In this document: positions 49,501 to 61,577 of the stretch, piece by piece
Position numbering within the stretch: the first letter of the stretch is position 1
How the letters are laid out: every line of letters begins with the position of its first letter
Source of the DNA: Condylostoma magnum
Taxonomy: Eukaryota; Ciliophora; Heterotrichea; Heterotrichida; Condylostomatidae
Length of the DNA: 64,000 bases
NCBI GenBank assembly: GCA_920105805.1
Contig: CAKKTI010000030.1
Location: 26,388-90,387 of the forward strand
Reading direction: 5' to 3'
The notes under the pieces: generated by a model
Databases searched by the model: none
Seen by the model: the letters and a program-made list of their open reading frames with translations, nothing else
Told to the model about the DNA's origin: nothing
Program-made: the position numbers and the translations under genes

Positions 49501-49831
49501 TGATATAACTATATTTTATTACTTTTCAGTATAATGTTTTTATCAGACGTGCATAAAGTCTAATAATTATACACATTTTTATTCCAAGTTATAGATACTT
49601 TAATATCAAACTAATAATTCATTTGCTATAAAATCATATTTTGCATTAACCCTTAAATACAATGCATAATTAAATCAGGCTTAAAGTTTCCTATTCTTGA
49701 TAAAAAGTCCCCAATTACTCCTATATAAATCTACATACAATTCTACCTTAAAATTAAATACAAAGCTTTCTAAATAACCAAGTTCAATCTCCATTTTAAA
49801 AATTACTCTAAACACCCATACATTATCTAAA

Positions 49832-50803
49832 ATGGACCCTCTAGACTCAGATCCCCGAAGAAATCTCCAATAACTAAACATTTTCAACACCCCTACTCTA
49901 TCCCGAAACCTCCGTATAGGAAATTCCTAATCCAACACTCCTCACTTTGTCCTAACACAAGAATGCCTTAACTACGTCCTATGCAATTTCTGCTGTGATA
50001 CATTAAATATAGTCTACTCATGCATCCACCACCCAGACTTAAAGCTCTGCTACGACTGTTCAAAACGCATTCCACGATGTATCCACTGCCAATAACAACT
50101 AGTGAGAAACCTGCAAATAGAAAGCATGTTGGGCATGATTTCAACTCAATGCGAAGATTGTGGCAAATGACTTCGTCTTACCTAAATTTCAGAACATAAG
50201 ATGACGTGTAGTACTTAAATCCTCCACTATTGTGCATTTGAGACTTACCTTGAGGGTAAATGTACTTATAGAACAGATAGTGCCAGTGATATAATAGACC
50301 ATTACTTGAAATTCCACTAAATACAGTAAATAATAGGAATGGACAACCGAGCCATCCTCCCTCACTTTCGTCTTCCTATAAGCTCACGAGACCTAGACAA
50401 ACCTATCAAAAGCAGTCATATACAACCTTCCAATGTACTTTTAATATACAGACATCAAGTAACCCTTCAGCCCAGTAACATGAGCTTTGTAATAGAATTT
50501 GCCCTAAAAAACAACCACAAAGACTTCTTAATAATAGTCCGTTCCCACTACGTACAAAAGGTCACCCTGCTACTAAACATCCCTAAAATGTCTATTATTG
50601 GTATATCCTGTGGCTATTTGTTCGACTAGCTAGAAACACGTGAAATATCTACAATCCCCTTTGGCTACAACATCCCTAACTACTAGCAAGACTAAAGCTC
50701 TATCATTTCCATAGAGTTTGACTTGGTCCAAATGTACGAGACTTATACATTCATCCACGGTGACGAGAGGTTTATGCAGATCGGCTTATCAGTTGATAAT
50801 TAA
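49832..50803 (+). CDS. SIAH/TRAF-like protein with RING-like and zinc-finger cysteine clusters
   Basis: 323 residues. A RING-like cluster at about 45-90: CNFC...CIHH...CYDC...CIHC. A further Cys/His region at about 100-165 (CEDC, CSTQILHYC, HYLKFH) resembles the SIAH-type fingers that follow the RING. The C-terminal half has the alternating beta pattern of a TRAF-like substrate domain. The likely role is an E3 ubiquitin ligase. Codon use differs from its neighbours: C-ending codons (ATC, TAC, CTC, CAC, ACC) dominate. Stop TAA 50801-50803, 19 nt before the convergent ML gene's stop. Confidence 0.65.
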
Positions 50804-50822
50804 TTGTAACTTAATCTTATTA

Positions 50823-51260
50823 CTAACCAGAGATGGTAAAGTTGACATCAGTGCAACTTACTGGGACCTTTGAGGTGTTTTCTCCTTCTACTCTGATGGT
50901 GTAGTTTCCGTTAGGGGCGATTCCTGGTAAGAAAGTGCAATAGTTGATGTCACAGGCTTGATTGGCTTAGCAACTAGCTGAAACCTTGACGGCTTCCTTG
51001 AATATCTGTACTCCGTTGTAAAGCACGAAGATTTATAGGCTGGTTACGTCCTCAGAGATCTTAGGTAAGGCCTTAATATCAGCACAGATGTTGGTGTTCT
51101 TCCTTGGAGGGTCAGGGGTTACTACTACATCCTGGATATTGAGGATGTTAGGGGCCAAACTGCAGGTAGACCAGGATGTACCGAGAGATGTGTCCAAAAA
51201 TCCACCAGCGTTAGCTACTGAGAAGAGGGTTAGAGCTAGAAGAGCAAATGATTTGGCCAT
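50823..51260 (-). CDS. Secreted ML-domain (MD-2/NPC2-like) lipid-binding protein
   Basis: 145 residues. A signal peptide at 1-18 (MAKSFALLALTLFSVANA) is followed by a compact beta domain with cysteines in the ML pattern: WSTCS, NTNICADI, SASC...ACDINYC, VPVSCTDV. ML proteins bind single lipids (cholesterol in NPC2). The conserved sequence NYCTFLPGIAPNGNYT and the closing VNFTISG match the family. The start at 51260 was preferred over a longer open frame reaching 51422 because the signal peptide begins here. Stop tandem TAG-TAA at 50825-50820. Confidence 0.85.
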
Positions 51261-51514
51261 TTTTTTATATTTGTTCTCCAAGTGTATTTTGCTTTTAAAT
51301 GGTGGAAAATGAGAAAGGAGAAGGTTGGATTTAAGGATAGGGTTAGAGATTTTGGGTGGAAGTTGGAGGGAAGGGAGAAGGAGGTGTAATGAGTATAGGA
51401 AAATTTTAGATTTGAGATGCATGAGGGAGGGGATTGTATATGAGGGTTATGGCTCAGCGGGTATTGTGTACTTAATAAGCTTTAGTGGTTTTAAATATTT
51501 TATAGTTACCTAGG

Positions 51515-52894
51515 TTACTTTGCATAGTTATTTGAATAAATTCTCATTGATTTCTCTAGTAGTTCTTTCCTATTCATTACGTTCATTTCTTCTATTTCAT
51601 CTTCAACTAGGCCTAGTTAATCGATGGTTTTAAGACAATTAGGGATATCGTTGATTTAATTGAACTCGTTTTGAAAGTCCATGTTGAAAGATTCAGGTGC
51701 TTCATGTCCCTATAGTTATGCTTCTGCTTATATTAACTATGCAATAAAGGCTTCAATTGTTCCCAGATTTCTCTCAAAATTTGTTTCTATTTCTTAGCTA
51801 GAATCGTAGTTGAAAAGCTTCAGTATATCTTCTGATATTTCTTCAGTTAATTTTAAATCGCCTTCATAATGATCTATATGTGCTTTAAATAAGTCAACTT
51901 TATCTTTACTTTAATTCATCAATTAATGCTTTTTAGACATAGTTTAAATTTGATTCTAGTGCTAATCTTCAGATAAGCCCTTTAAATTGTTGTAATTTTG
52001 CAAAAGATCTTCACACTAGCTTTACATTGTCTCATAATCAGTCTGCATTGCATTTAAGTAGCTTTTTAGCTTATGATTTTGTTCCTCACTTTTTATAAAA
52101 GAAATGACCAATTCATCAATATCATTTGTACCAGTTGCTCTTTTAATTTAACTATAAGCATCTTTAAGTATTCTTATACCTTTTTGATAGCTTTCAATTT
52201 GTGAGTGTCTTTCTATGCACTATTTATGCCAATTATCATACAATTGCTATAAAGGTAGAATTGGATCTACATTATCTTACCCTTATTTTGACATATTTTG
52301 TATAGAGAAAGTTTTATCAATTTATTTTAGTGCAGATGCTTAATTAGCCTAATCATCCAGTACAGATGATTGTTTGTACTGTATACTATTACTTAGAAAG
52401 CTTAAATCAAATTCAGCCTTTTACTTCATATCTAACATTTACTACATGTTTTTATCTTCTTAATTCTTATACTCTTCAAACTACCTTTAAGCCTTTTCTG
52501 CCTATAAAGCTGTATTTATTATTTTCTTTTTAAATTGACTCAAATTTTCATTTAAACGAACCTTTTCTTTCCTTTCTTTATTGATTTCTCCTATTAGATT
52601 ATTATTATTAGTTTACAATTAGCTTAAATACTTTTTCTCCTTATCAATTTGGTTTTTTAGCACTTTGATTCTATTCTACTCCTTTTAGTTTTAATGAATT
52701 GACGGCAGTTTTGTTTGGAAATAGTGCTTTCTGAATTAAACGGATTTAGAAAGCTTTGGGAGTTCTTCTTCAATAGCAACATTTCTCCTTCGTTGCTGCT
52801 CTAGTCTGTGAGTAAAGTTCTCAACTTCTGATTGAAGTCTTTAAGTTTCTGTAGGCAGTGGAGCAGCTCGATAAGTTCTTGAAAAACTTGACAT
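51515..52894 (-). CDS. Outer dynein arm docking complex protein, ODAD1/CCDC114-CCDC63 family
   Basis: 459 residues, almost all coiled coil. The segment RATGTNDIDELVISFIKSE matches the G-x-x-D-x-D-E-L/V-x-x-x-F element before the short conserved helix of DC2 (Chlamydomonas ODA1), CCDC114 and CCDC63, here at about residues 265-300. The docking complex positions outer dynein arms every 24 nm on doublet microtubules. Stop TAA 51515-51517. No break or odd feature; most Gln codons are TAA/TAG. With CFAP61 it is the second motile-cilium gene in the window. Confidence 0.75.
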
Positions 52895-53003
52895 AATAAA
52901 ATGTTAATAGTAAAGCCTGTATAAATTATTATTAACCTAAGCATAATATAGAAAAACTAACCAATCTCTTTGAATATGTACTTAATTAAAATTATAATAC
53001 AAA

Positions 53004-53540
53004 ATGAAAACCTAATAAATTAGATACCAGTTCAATTTATCAGATAATAGACGAATTAAAAGATAGATTGATACCAAATAAAGTGTATCACATCTTTCGC
53101 CTTAATCAAAGTTTGCTGGAGTGTCGAGAATTGAATAAAGGAGTGTTGCAAATTCTCCTCATTCACGCCTGTTATAATTAAAACCTCAGCACTCTACTTA
53201 ACGTTTGGTTTCATTGTAGCATTAAACTTTAACCAAAAAACTAACAAAAAATCACTTTTTAAACGATATAAAGAATCGGGGATAAGAATTGAGAAAAGCA
53301 ATGAATCGGTATAATAGTTCTCGATTACTAAGAAGCAAATTAATCAAGAAAAAATAAACTAATTAAGGCATGATTCCGAATAAGTCAGTCACTGTATAAT
53401 AGATAATAAAGCCAAATAGATCTTATATCTTGTAAGCAAGTGATTTTAGATTAATTAGAAGGTATTATAAGGAGTAGATTAAAGGCAATATAGAAGAAGA
53501 ATATATTCCTACAACTTTAATAAAAGATACAAATTATTAA
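53004..53540 (+). CDS. Basic Q/K/R-rich protein, unknown
   Basis: 178 residues from ATG 53004. Rich in K, R, Q and S, with little hydrophobic core and no TM helix (for example KNHFLNDIKNRGQ and IKPNRSYILQASDFRLIRRYYKEQ). No family recognised. Ends IKDTNYQ-like at TAA 53538-53540. Divergent from ODAD1, with 109 bp between start codons. Confidence 0.5.
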
Positions 53541-53656
53541 TTGAATTTTTATACTGGAATTTGTATTTGATCTTTAGGAAAAAACTTTGTACATGTAAAT
53601 AATTTTATCATGTATTTCATTATTGTAAAATTAATTATCTCTATCTTAAAAGCAAG

Positions 53657-54037
53657 ATGATGAAAGGTATATTATTTAAAAAGTATTTGGTAAACAAGGT
53701 AAGTTTTGTTAATAAATCATGGAGGCTTAAAGGACTTAATTTATCAAACTTTAATAGAATATACTCCCTTTAATTTATATAGTTATTCTCTATCAAGTAA
53801 GCTATTAGTCAAAAATTAAATAAAAATTATTTACTTTACCAACTATATATCTGTAAGTAATCCCTTAATATTTCTACAGTTACTTTGATTTATAAGTAGT
53901 ATACTGCAAAAAAGCTACTTATATTTACAGACAATGATAAAACATACAAAATTAATGATGATTTTCCTATATCTAATTCAGTATTTACGTAATTAAAAAC
54001 AAATGTAACAAAAGAACCTACTTTAATTCATATTTAA
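53657..54037 (+). CDS. Possible small protein with basic N-terminal leader
   Basis: 126 residues in the frame from ATG-ATG at 53657-53662. The first 45 residues are basic and hydrophobic (MMKGILFKKYLVNK), which could be a mitochondrial presequence. The end (KLLIFTDNDKTYKINDDFPI) looks like a beta-alpha element. The start is only moderately supported, and I know no family. Stop TAA 54035-54037, 19 nt before the nicotinamidase ATG. Confidence 0.32.
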
Positions 54038-54056
54038 ATTTCCTATAATTATAAAA

Positions 54057-54662
54057 ATGACATCAGCTTTAATCATAGTAGATATACAGAACGATTTCTG
54101 TGATGGAGGATCTCTAGGAGTTCCTACATCAGGAGAAATCATTCCATTAATTAACTAATTAAGAGATAAATTCAGTCTTATTTACAGGACAGCAGACTGG
54201 CATCCTGAGGATCACTTATCTTTCCAAGTAAATAATCCAACCAGTACATTATTGTAGCCCTTTCGATTAGAAACTGGAGTAGATTAAATGATGTGGCCAG
54301 TGCATTGCGTTTAAGGTACTGAAGGAGCAGAGTTCCATTAAGACTTGGTAGCAAGTGATTCTGATATTGTAATTAAGAAAGGCCTGATAAGAGAATGGGA
54401 CAGTTACTCAGGATTTGGATGCTAAGCTGAGGATACTGGTCTTTTGCAAAGTTTAAGGGATAATCAGGTTCAAAAGGTTTATACCTGTGGGTTGTGCTAT
54501 GACTATTGCGTAGGAAGTACAGCAGTTGATGCCGCTTTTAATGGTTTTGAAACTTATCTAGTAACTGATGCTACAAGAGGAGTAGCTGATGAAACATGCG
54601 AAGCAATGAAGAAGAGATTAGTGGATGCAAGAGTTCAATTTATAGAATCAACTGAAATTTAG
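54057..54662 (+). CDS. Nicotinamidase (isochorismatase-like hydrolase)
   Basis: 201 residues. It converts nicotinamide to nicotinate in the NAD salvage pathway. Seen: ALIIVDIQNDFCDGGSL (catalytic Asp), TADWHPEDHLSF (metal ligands Asp, His, His), MWPVHCVQGTEGAEFH, VIKKG (catalytic Lys) and VYTCGLCYDYCVGSTA with the nucleophile Cys. All active-site residues of the family are in place. Gln of the conserved HCVQGT is TAA. Stop TAG 54660-54662. Confidence 0.92.
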
Positions 54663-55005
54663 CTAACTTTTTAGTGAATAAGGAAATATGTTTATAAGGG
54701 TAATTGTCTTAAGAATAATATTTATTAATGAGGTTATATTACTCTTATAGAATAATATCTACTGGCACGTTTACTCTCTAAAAAGGAAATTTAAAGCTTT
54801 GTTGGCGATTGAATTTTAGTCTTAGATATACTTGGTAAGTAAATATAAGCCAAACAGCAAATACTGGCTAATTATCCACACTACAAAATTTTAACCCAAC
54901 TATAAATTATCTATTAAGCCTTGTCATATTGACTATATTTTCATCCAATAATAATTTGATATCTTTAATTATTTTTTCACTTAATCCCTCTAACATTTAT
55001 TTTTA
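54663..55005. other. AT-rich intergenic stretch
   Basis: About 340 bp between the nicotinamidase stop and the DYRK start, with no recognisable protein and no RNA gene. It presumably contains the DYRK promoter. Confidence 0.4.
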
Positions 55006-56673
55006 ATGAAACGACATAGGAAAAAGCTATCTCTACAAATCTTTGATGCCTACAAGCAAACAGGTATAAGAAAAACTTCTTTAAAATCAGGTATAACTAA
55101 ATCTCCATCAATAAATTACTTAGAAATCAAGAAAAAATCATTACCTGCAAATACAAAATTAATTACAAAGAAAAGAAGCAATGCATTTCTTCCAAAAAAC
55201 ACTTAATCAACTAATTTTTCTTACTAAAATCTATTTAATTCTACCCATCGAAGAGTCATAAGTGAAAGCTTTAATTTCTTGAATAAGTCAAACTCTAAAG
55301 ATAATAAAGTCAACTCTTTTCAAAAATCAGTAAAACAGGCTAAAAGATCTGTAGGGTAAATGCAAGGACGACATAAGGGATCAATTGCGGAGGAGTAATT
55401 AGAATCTTTAACAGCAGCCTAAGCCTTAAGAGTGTATTATGACACTCTTTCTAACTTCGAGCAATCCGAAATACTGAACTATAAAGAAATCTTTTATGTT
55501 GGGAAGAAAACCCATAAACACAGTGCCAAGTACATTAATTCAAAGGGAAACATTTTTGATGATGACAGAGGAAATTACAGAATCTTAGCTAATGATCATA
55601 TTGCTTATAGATACGAAATACTTTAAATACTCGGAAAAGGAAGCTTTGGAATTGTTATAAAGTGTTTTGACCATAAAAACAAAGAAACAGTGGCTTTGAA
55701 AGTAATACGAAGCTGTTAAAAGTTTTAAAAACAGGCAAAAGTTGAAGAATATCTACTAAAATTTGTCAAAGATTAAAAGTTGACTAAGAAATCTCATATA
55801 ATAGAAATAAAGAACTCTTTTATCTTCAGAAATCACATGTGCCTAGTATTTGAAATGCTTGGCTAAAATCTATACGACTTTTTATAGCACAATCGCTTCA
55901 GTGGTATGTCTCTTTAATTAGTTCGTTCAATAACAAGACAAATACTAGAATCCTTGCAATCTCTTAGAAAATGCAACATAGTTCACTGTGATTTAAAGCC
56001 AGAGAACATTCTTTTCACCAATAGTAAACATTAAAACATAAAACTTATAGATTTTGGGTCGTCCTGCTTTTAAGACTAACAACTTTACACTTACATACAA
56101 TCACGATTCTACAGAGCCCCTGAGATAATTTTTGGTATAAAGTACACGCCTGCAATTGACATGTGATCACTAGGATGTGTAGTATCTGAGCTTATAAAAG
56201 GATCTCCTCTATTTCCAGGCGAGGATGAGTTTGACCAGCTGCAAAGAATAACTGAAATAAGGGGAAGACCATGCATTGAAATCCTAGCCGCTGGGAAGCG
56301 TAGTGGGCTGTTCTACGATGAAAAATTAAACCCTAAACTAAGCAATATAAAGCCAAGAGTTCCTAATAAGGTTTCTATTGGGGAGGTTTTGAAAATTAGT
56401 GATTCTAGATTAATTGATTTCTTATAAAGATGCTTAGACTGGAATCCACGCACTCGTATGACTCCGGAGTAGGCTTTGAGTCATCCTTGGGTATAAGGAA
56501 AACAGAGACTTAGAAAAATAGGCTCACCCAAAACTTTGTATGTATCAAGCACACATTCTAAGTTTCATCGCTATAATCTATCCCAAGAGCAGTTTTCACT
56601 GTACGATTCAAGCGTGAAGCCTATACTAAAAAAGACAGGGCAATATTCTAATAAATCATTAATGTTCGATTAA
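55006..56673 (+). CDS. DYRK-family kinase, first of two in one reading frame
   Basis: 555 residues if it ends at TAA 56671. An N-terminal basic segment leads to the DYRK homology box ([11 protein letters not shown], then [10 protein letters not shown] at about residues 185-210). Kinase domain about 205-500: [34 protein letters not shown], the [13 protein letters not shown] activation loop with the autophosphorylated second Tyr, DMWSLGC (Trp by TGA 56164-56166) and a C-terminal RMTPEQALSHPWV. DYRKs phosphorylate Ser/Thr and self-activate on Tyr. The C-terminal tail is S/K-rich. In-frame TAA at 56671 and 56683 are candidate stops. If they are Gln the protein continues into the second kinase. 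Confidence 0.82.
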
Positions 56674-56685
56674 TTAGTAAAATAA

Positions 56686-58182
56686 ATGAGTTCTTTTGGA
56701 TTTCCCCCCAAAATGAAAGGAATACGGTCCCGAAAAAGCTAAAATAGCTCAAGTAGTTAAAAAAAATCTTTAAATGCATCAGCTCGCTAGGCTAAGTTAT
56801 CATCTCTGCAGATCTCCTCGATTGAAAATAGCAAAAATTATAGTAGACCGTTGCTGAGAAATAATACCTCTATTTAAACAGCCCGAAATAGAAGAAAAAC
56901 TAATGAATCTCACGTTGCTAGCTTTACAATGCTAAAAGATTTGAATTCAAGTAGTAAAATTTACTCTCAGTCCATTTTACGCATAGACTAAAGCCTCCGC
57001 CTTGGAAGACAGCCGGTTGTATAGAATCAGTTGTAAGATGGAAATCCAATGCAGTTGTTTGATACCATGAAACTTCCTATATCCCCTCCAGTTGTTTTAA
57101 AGCATTTTTAAGAGAATTTGACTTAGTATGAAAAGGGGGAAATTTTAGACTTTCAGGATATATTTTGACTTGGATTAAATGCTAGCAAAGTCCAAACTTA
57201 AGTATCTGAGACTAATTATGGATTTGATGATGAAAGATCAGATTACAAGATTGCTCAAGGAGACCATATAGCGTACAGATATGAGATAATTGAAATGCTA
57301 GGGAAAGGATCGTTTGGTATAGTTGTTAAGGCGTTTGATCATAAAAGAAAAGAATTTGTTGCAGTGAAAATCATTAGGAATTAAAGAAGATTTCATAGGT
57401 AAGGAAGGGTGGAAATTAAGATTCTAAGACATATTGTTGAAAATGATAGATAAGACAGGGGCAACATGGTAAAAATGCTTAATTACTTTATATTCCGTAA
57501 GCATTTGTGCATTTGTTTTCAGTTGTTAAGCTATAATCTATACGAGTTGCTTAAAAGTAACAAGTTTGCGGGACTATCGTTAAACTTGATTAAAAGATTC
57601 GCTATATAAATACTAAACTGCTTAAACTTCACCTATAAATCCAGAATTGTTCATAGTGATTTAAAACCAGAGAACATTCTACTTAAATAGCCAAATAAAG
57701 CGGGAATTAAAGTAATAGATTTTGGATCTGCATGCTTTGAGTCAGAGAGGCTATATACATACATTTAGTCTCGATTTTACAGGGCTCCTGAGATTATAAT
57801 GGGGATTCCTTATACTACCAAAATAGATATATGATCGTTAGGATGTCTACTGGCTGAGTTATATACAGGATATCCGTTGTTTCCCGGCACAAATGAATAA
57901 GAACAGCTTTTACTGATAATGGAGTACAAAGGAATACCTCCTTAGTACCTCATTCAAAGAGGATCAAGAGTTAATATGTTTTTTAGACCTGATTATACGT
58001 GTAAAAATTTAATTGACTCAAGAGGGAAAACTCGAATTCCTGGTACAAGACAAATTGAAGAGAAGTTACAAACAAATGATATACTTTTTATAGATTTCAT
58101 TAAAAGATGCCTGGATTACGATCCTGATATAAGAATTTCTCCTGAAGAAGGACTAAGGCATGAGTGGGTTCAACTTAACTAA
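56686..58182 (+). CDS. DYRK-family kinase, second of two in the same frame
   Basis: 498 residues if it starts at ATG 56686, directly after TAA 56683-56685. A long S/R/N-rich N-terminal segment precedes its own DYRK homology box ([10 protein letters not shown], then [10 protein letters not shown]) and the kinase domain: [47 protein letters not shown] and DIWSLGC (Trp by TGA 57832-57834). All catalytic residues are present. The catalytic-loop residue before DLK is Ser where the first kinase has Cys. It is paralogous to the first, presumably by tandem duplication. Stop TAA 58180-58182. Confidence 0.82.
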
Positions 58183-58216
58183 TTATTATAAAGTAGGGAA
58201 ATTCAGTATTAATAAA

Positions 58217-58579
58217 ATGGAAAATAAGATGTAAATATAAAGATATAGATTATTTAAGCAGGTGAAGATGCAACAGTTTATTACAAAAAGACGTAAATTT
58301 TAGAAATTCAATAGAGTTAAGCAAAAGATTGAAAATATTATAAAAAACGTTGAGCCAAGATCTACAAGTAAAAAGTATTTAGTGTCTAGGCTAAATAGAC
58401 CAAAATCTCCGATTGTTACTTAATAGAAACTTCCTTTTAAATTACCTAAAATATAATCAAGATCTCCGTCTTAAACTGGTTGATAATCACCTTAAATTGA
58501 TAGTTGAGGAGAACGTAAAAATAGGAGAGTTGTTTTCTAAAAACGGAATAAGAGTTTTGATAGTATAAAAGTTGTATAA
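58217..58579 (+). CDS. Basic Ser/Pro/Arg-containing small protein, unknown
   Basis: 120 residues from ATG 58217. It is K/R/Q-rich, with an SRLNRPKSPIVTQQKLPF segment and RSPSQTGWQSP that look like phosphorylation sites. No family. It could also be part of the upstream DYRK's 3' region. Stop TAA 58577-58579. Confidence 0.42.
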
Positions 58580-58790
58580 ATTTATAAGAATTATTAGTAT
58601 AGAGAATATATTTTTGTTAGAAGATTTTAGTACAAAATATACATTACAATCTTACACATAGATTAAAGTAAAAGTGCAGAACTTAATGTATATGTTATAC
58701 AATTCTTAATTAATCAAATTCTTTAAAACAGTAGCCTTTATACATCTCAAATAAATTTAATAATAACTAGAAAAAACACTAAATATAAAT

Positions 58791-59480
58791 ATGAGTATCT
58801 AAGAGACATCGTTTAAAGCAAGAAGGCGTATGCCATCAAGCTAGACCTTAGAAAAAACATATAGTTCATAGTACTTACAACCTCAAATATCCTCATTAGC
58901 TACTACACCTAGACAGAACCGTAAATTCTTCAGTGGATTTTTGAGCCATTAAAATTCAAAAACTGAGGAAGATTTCGACTACTCTTATAGTAATCATCAT
59001 AAAATATCCGATTAGCACCAATATACTACAAACTCTTATATTAAAAGCAGTATAAACAAAACTTTTCCCAATGATAAAAGTATAGCTTATAAAATAGACA
59101 CTCTTACCACCCTATTATAAGATCTTAGATTGTAAATTCTAGAAAATAGTACAGAACATACCTCAGACAAAAGAGATATAGGAATACAAACTTAATTGTT
59201 TGATTAATTTAGATCAAATGAGGTAAGCTAGATACCAAAAAATGTTAGTTTTTTAGAAAACAGTGTTTAATCAGATAGCTGAATGAATGATGATAGTTTT
59301 AATACCGTAAAAAGTAATAAAAATTGTTTAAAAAGCAAGCCAAAGAGTCACAAAAAGGAAAAAGATTGTTTTGAGGTTAAAAAGTTTAAGTAATATAATG
59401 AAAGTCGCTCCTTAGTACAAACTGCTAGAACAAGATGGAAGGCAAACTCAGTATTAGGTAGCTATTTCATACATTTGTAA
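58791..59480 (+). CDS. Ser/Lys-rich protein, unknown
   Basis: 229 residues. Probably disordered: S/N/K/T-rich with a short helical element (KIDTLTTLLQDLRLQIL) near the middle and a basic run SKPKSHKKEKD. No domain. Stop TAA 59478-59480, only 26 nt before the RPA2-like ATG on the same strand. Confidence 0.48.
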
Positions 59481-59506
59481 TACCAATTTATAAAAATTAC
59501 CTTTAA

Positions 59507-60067
59507 ATGTCCAATTTTTAGTTAGTAAACCAGTATGAGGGTATAATGCCTGTGGATACTAGAGTTTTATAAGCTCTTAGCTCTAATATTGAATCATAGT
59601 AAGCGATCTATGTAAGAGGAAAACTATTTTAGAATGTAATGATAGTTGCCAGAGTAGTGTCTTATTTTAATCAAAACCTTGTTATTGAACTTGACATTGA
59701 AGACTAATTTGGAACGTTGAAATGTATTGTATATAGAAAATAGTAGAAAAATATTCCTATTGCTTTAGTTAATTATGAGTATGCTGAAAATGGATGAGCC
59801 TTTATTGTTGGATAGTTTAAATTATTTAGTGAAGGTCCTAGGATTGTTGTGAATTCAATGAGAAATATTAATTTATTCTAGTAAATTATTACCCATAGAA
59901 CAAGTGTACTATGAAATAGTTTTATTTTAAGTAAAAGATTGAATGATCCAACTAATACAGAAATTCCTGCAGGTTCTGTATAGATTTAACAAGAGGAATC
60001 AAATTATGTAGTAAATTCAGGAATTATTCCCGATGCTCCATTTAAGAACTATAATAAAAGTAGTTAA
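59507..60067 (+). CDS. Replication protein A 32-kDa-like subunit (RPA2/Teb2)
   Basis: 186 residues forming one OB fold at about 15-135. PVDTRVLQAL, then IYVRGKLFQNVMIVARVVSYF, LVIELDIEDQFGTLKCIVYRK and WAFIVGQFKLFSEGPRIVVNSMRNI follow the RPA2 order of strands, including the D-x-x-G/F-G turn and the RPIxxxNEI-type end (QQIITHR). The C-terminal winged helix is absent or unrecognisable. RPA2 binds single-stranded DNA with RPA1 and RPA3. Similar subunits serve in ciliate telomerase (Teb2). Stop TAA 60065-60067. Confidence 0.62.
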
Positions 60068-60437
60068 TGTATAACTTTAGTTTAATTATGAGTAATCATG
60101 TTATATTGTTTTAGATAATATAATTGTATCTAATAAGTACCACTGCACTATGTTAATCTAATTATTTACTGTATTTATTAATAAAACTAATATACATTTT
60201 ATTGAAATAAGTGCTCTTTTAAAAATAAATTAATCATTAATAAAAATATACAGAAATTTAACAGATAACAAAATTATAATATTCCTAAGATAAGATACAA
60301 TAAACATTTAACATATTGATAACAACCATATTTCAGCAAGTAAATGCTTTGCCAAAAGGAGAACAAGAGTTGTTATATACATTTCCTAACTGTAATGATA
60401 AATAACTGAATTATATTTTAAATTAATCACAATAGCT
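60068..60437. other. AT-rich intergenic stretch
   Basis: About 370 bp, very AT-rich, convergent region between the RPA2-like and the next minus-strand gene. Nothing recognisable. Confidence 0.4.
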
Positions 60438-60818
60438 TTATTTAACTAGTTTTACCTTATTTCAATCTTAAGCAAAATCATGCCTTAGAAATTTACAAAT
60501 TAATCGATTGCTTATTTCATTATTTAGTTTTTACCTTCTTATATCATCCGGAATTTCTATACGACTTAAACTGCCATCTTAATATACATGGCCGGGATTT
60601 CTGCGCAGTTTTCTTAAAGGTTTTGGAGGTCCATTATACATTAATTTTTGCTCAGAATCATGTATAAAAATAAAAGAACGCATTCTTTTAGGTCTCCATG
60701 CTTTACTTGATACTTACTTTTTCGAAACAGTACTCTATTACTATTATAAGATCAAATGAATTTTATTGCATACAAATTACTCTAGTACTTATATCTAATC
60801 GATGTAAGTAGAATTCAT
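60438..60818 (-). CDS. Small basic protein, unknown
   Basis: 126 residues from ATG 60818. A Q-rich N-terminal part, then a basic, proline-containing core (KAWRPKRMRSFIFIHDSE; NGPPKPLRKLRRNPGHVY) and a helical tail. The arrangement suggests a nucleic-acid- or microtubule-binding protein, but no family is recognised. Stop TAA 60438-60440. Confidence 0.48.
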
Positions 60819-60949
60819 AAGTTTTGGCAGTTTTTACGGTTTTAATTCTTAGTGTTTGAATTACCGAGGACGTTTAAGATTCCTGCTTTATGTTTAAACA
60901 CCCTCCAATTGTTATACTAACTAACCTGACATATTTTATAATATAAAGA

Positions 60950-61555
60950 TTAACAACATTTCTTTTTTTTATTATTATTTGATATTACAGATATTCCATG
61001 CGTTGATTGCAAAACAGTGTTTGAATTCACGGAGTAATAAAGCTTTTTAACGATTTCTTGAAAGCAGTTCTCGATATTGTACCCACTCTTAGCAGATGTT
61101 TCAAAAAATGCATGTAGATTATTCCTTTTAGCAAAGTTTTCCCCCTCTTCCATTGTCACTTCTCTCTGCTCTATAGAATTTAACTGTAAATCAACTTAAT
61201 TTCCAATAAGAACTATGATTATGCCTGAAATACTATTGCTTTAAATTTCTTACAGCCAGTACTCACAGTTTTCAAACGTATGTCTAGCTGTTATGTCATA
61301 GACTAACATTACAGCATCTGCTTTTCTATAGAAGCCTCTTGCAATACTACGGAATAGCTCTTAGCCAGCTGTGTCTCAAATTTGTAACTTTACAGTTTAA
61401 GGCAGATAATCAATATTTTTAGATCCGAATTCAACTCCTATTGTTACATTATGCTAATCCGTAAAGATGTTCTCAGTATACCTAAGTAGTATTGAAGATT
61501 TGCCTACACCAGTATCCCCGACTACTATTAATCTGTATACTATATCAGGCTCCAT
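60950..61555 (-). CDS. Rab family small GTPase
   Basis: 201 residues. All G motifs are canonical: GDTGVGKSS, TIGVEFGSK, WDTAGQE, GNQVDL (G4, with Gln in place of Lys, TAA codon) and ETSAKSG. The C terminus KKKKCC is a double-cysteine geranylgeranylation site. The Trp of WDTAGQE is TGA (61376-61378), and its catalytic Gln is TAA. Overall closest to Rab2/Rab14/Rab4-like sequences by the VEFGSK segment. Unlike the other Rab in this window, switch II is normal. Stop TAA 60950-60952. Confidence 0.9.
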
Positions 61556-61577
61556 ATTTAATAAATTTTACAACTAA

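Noticed and set aside
51261-51422. Longer N terminus of the ML-domain protein
   Set aside because: The methionine at 51260 begins a textbook signal peptide; the upstream part is low-complexity leader DNA.
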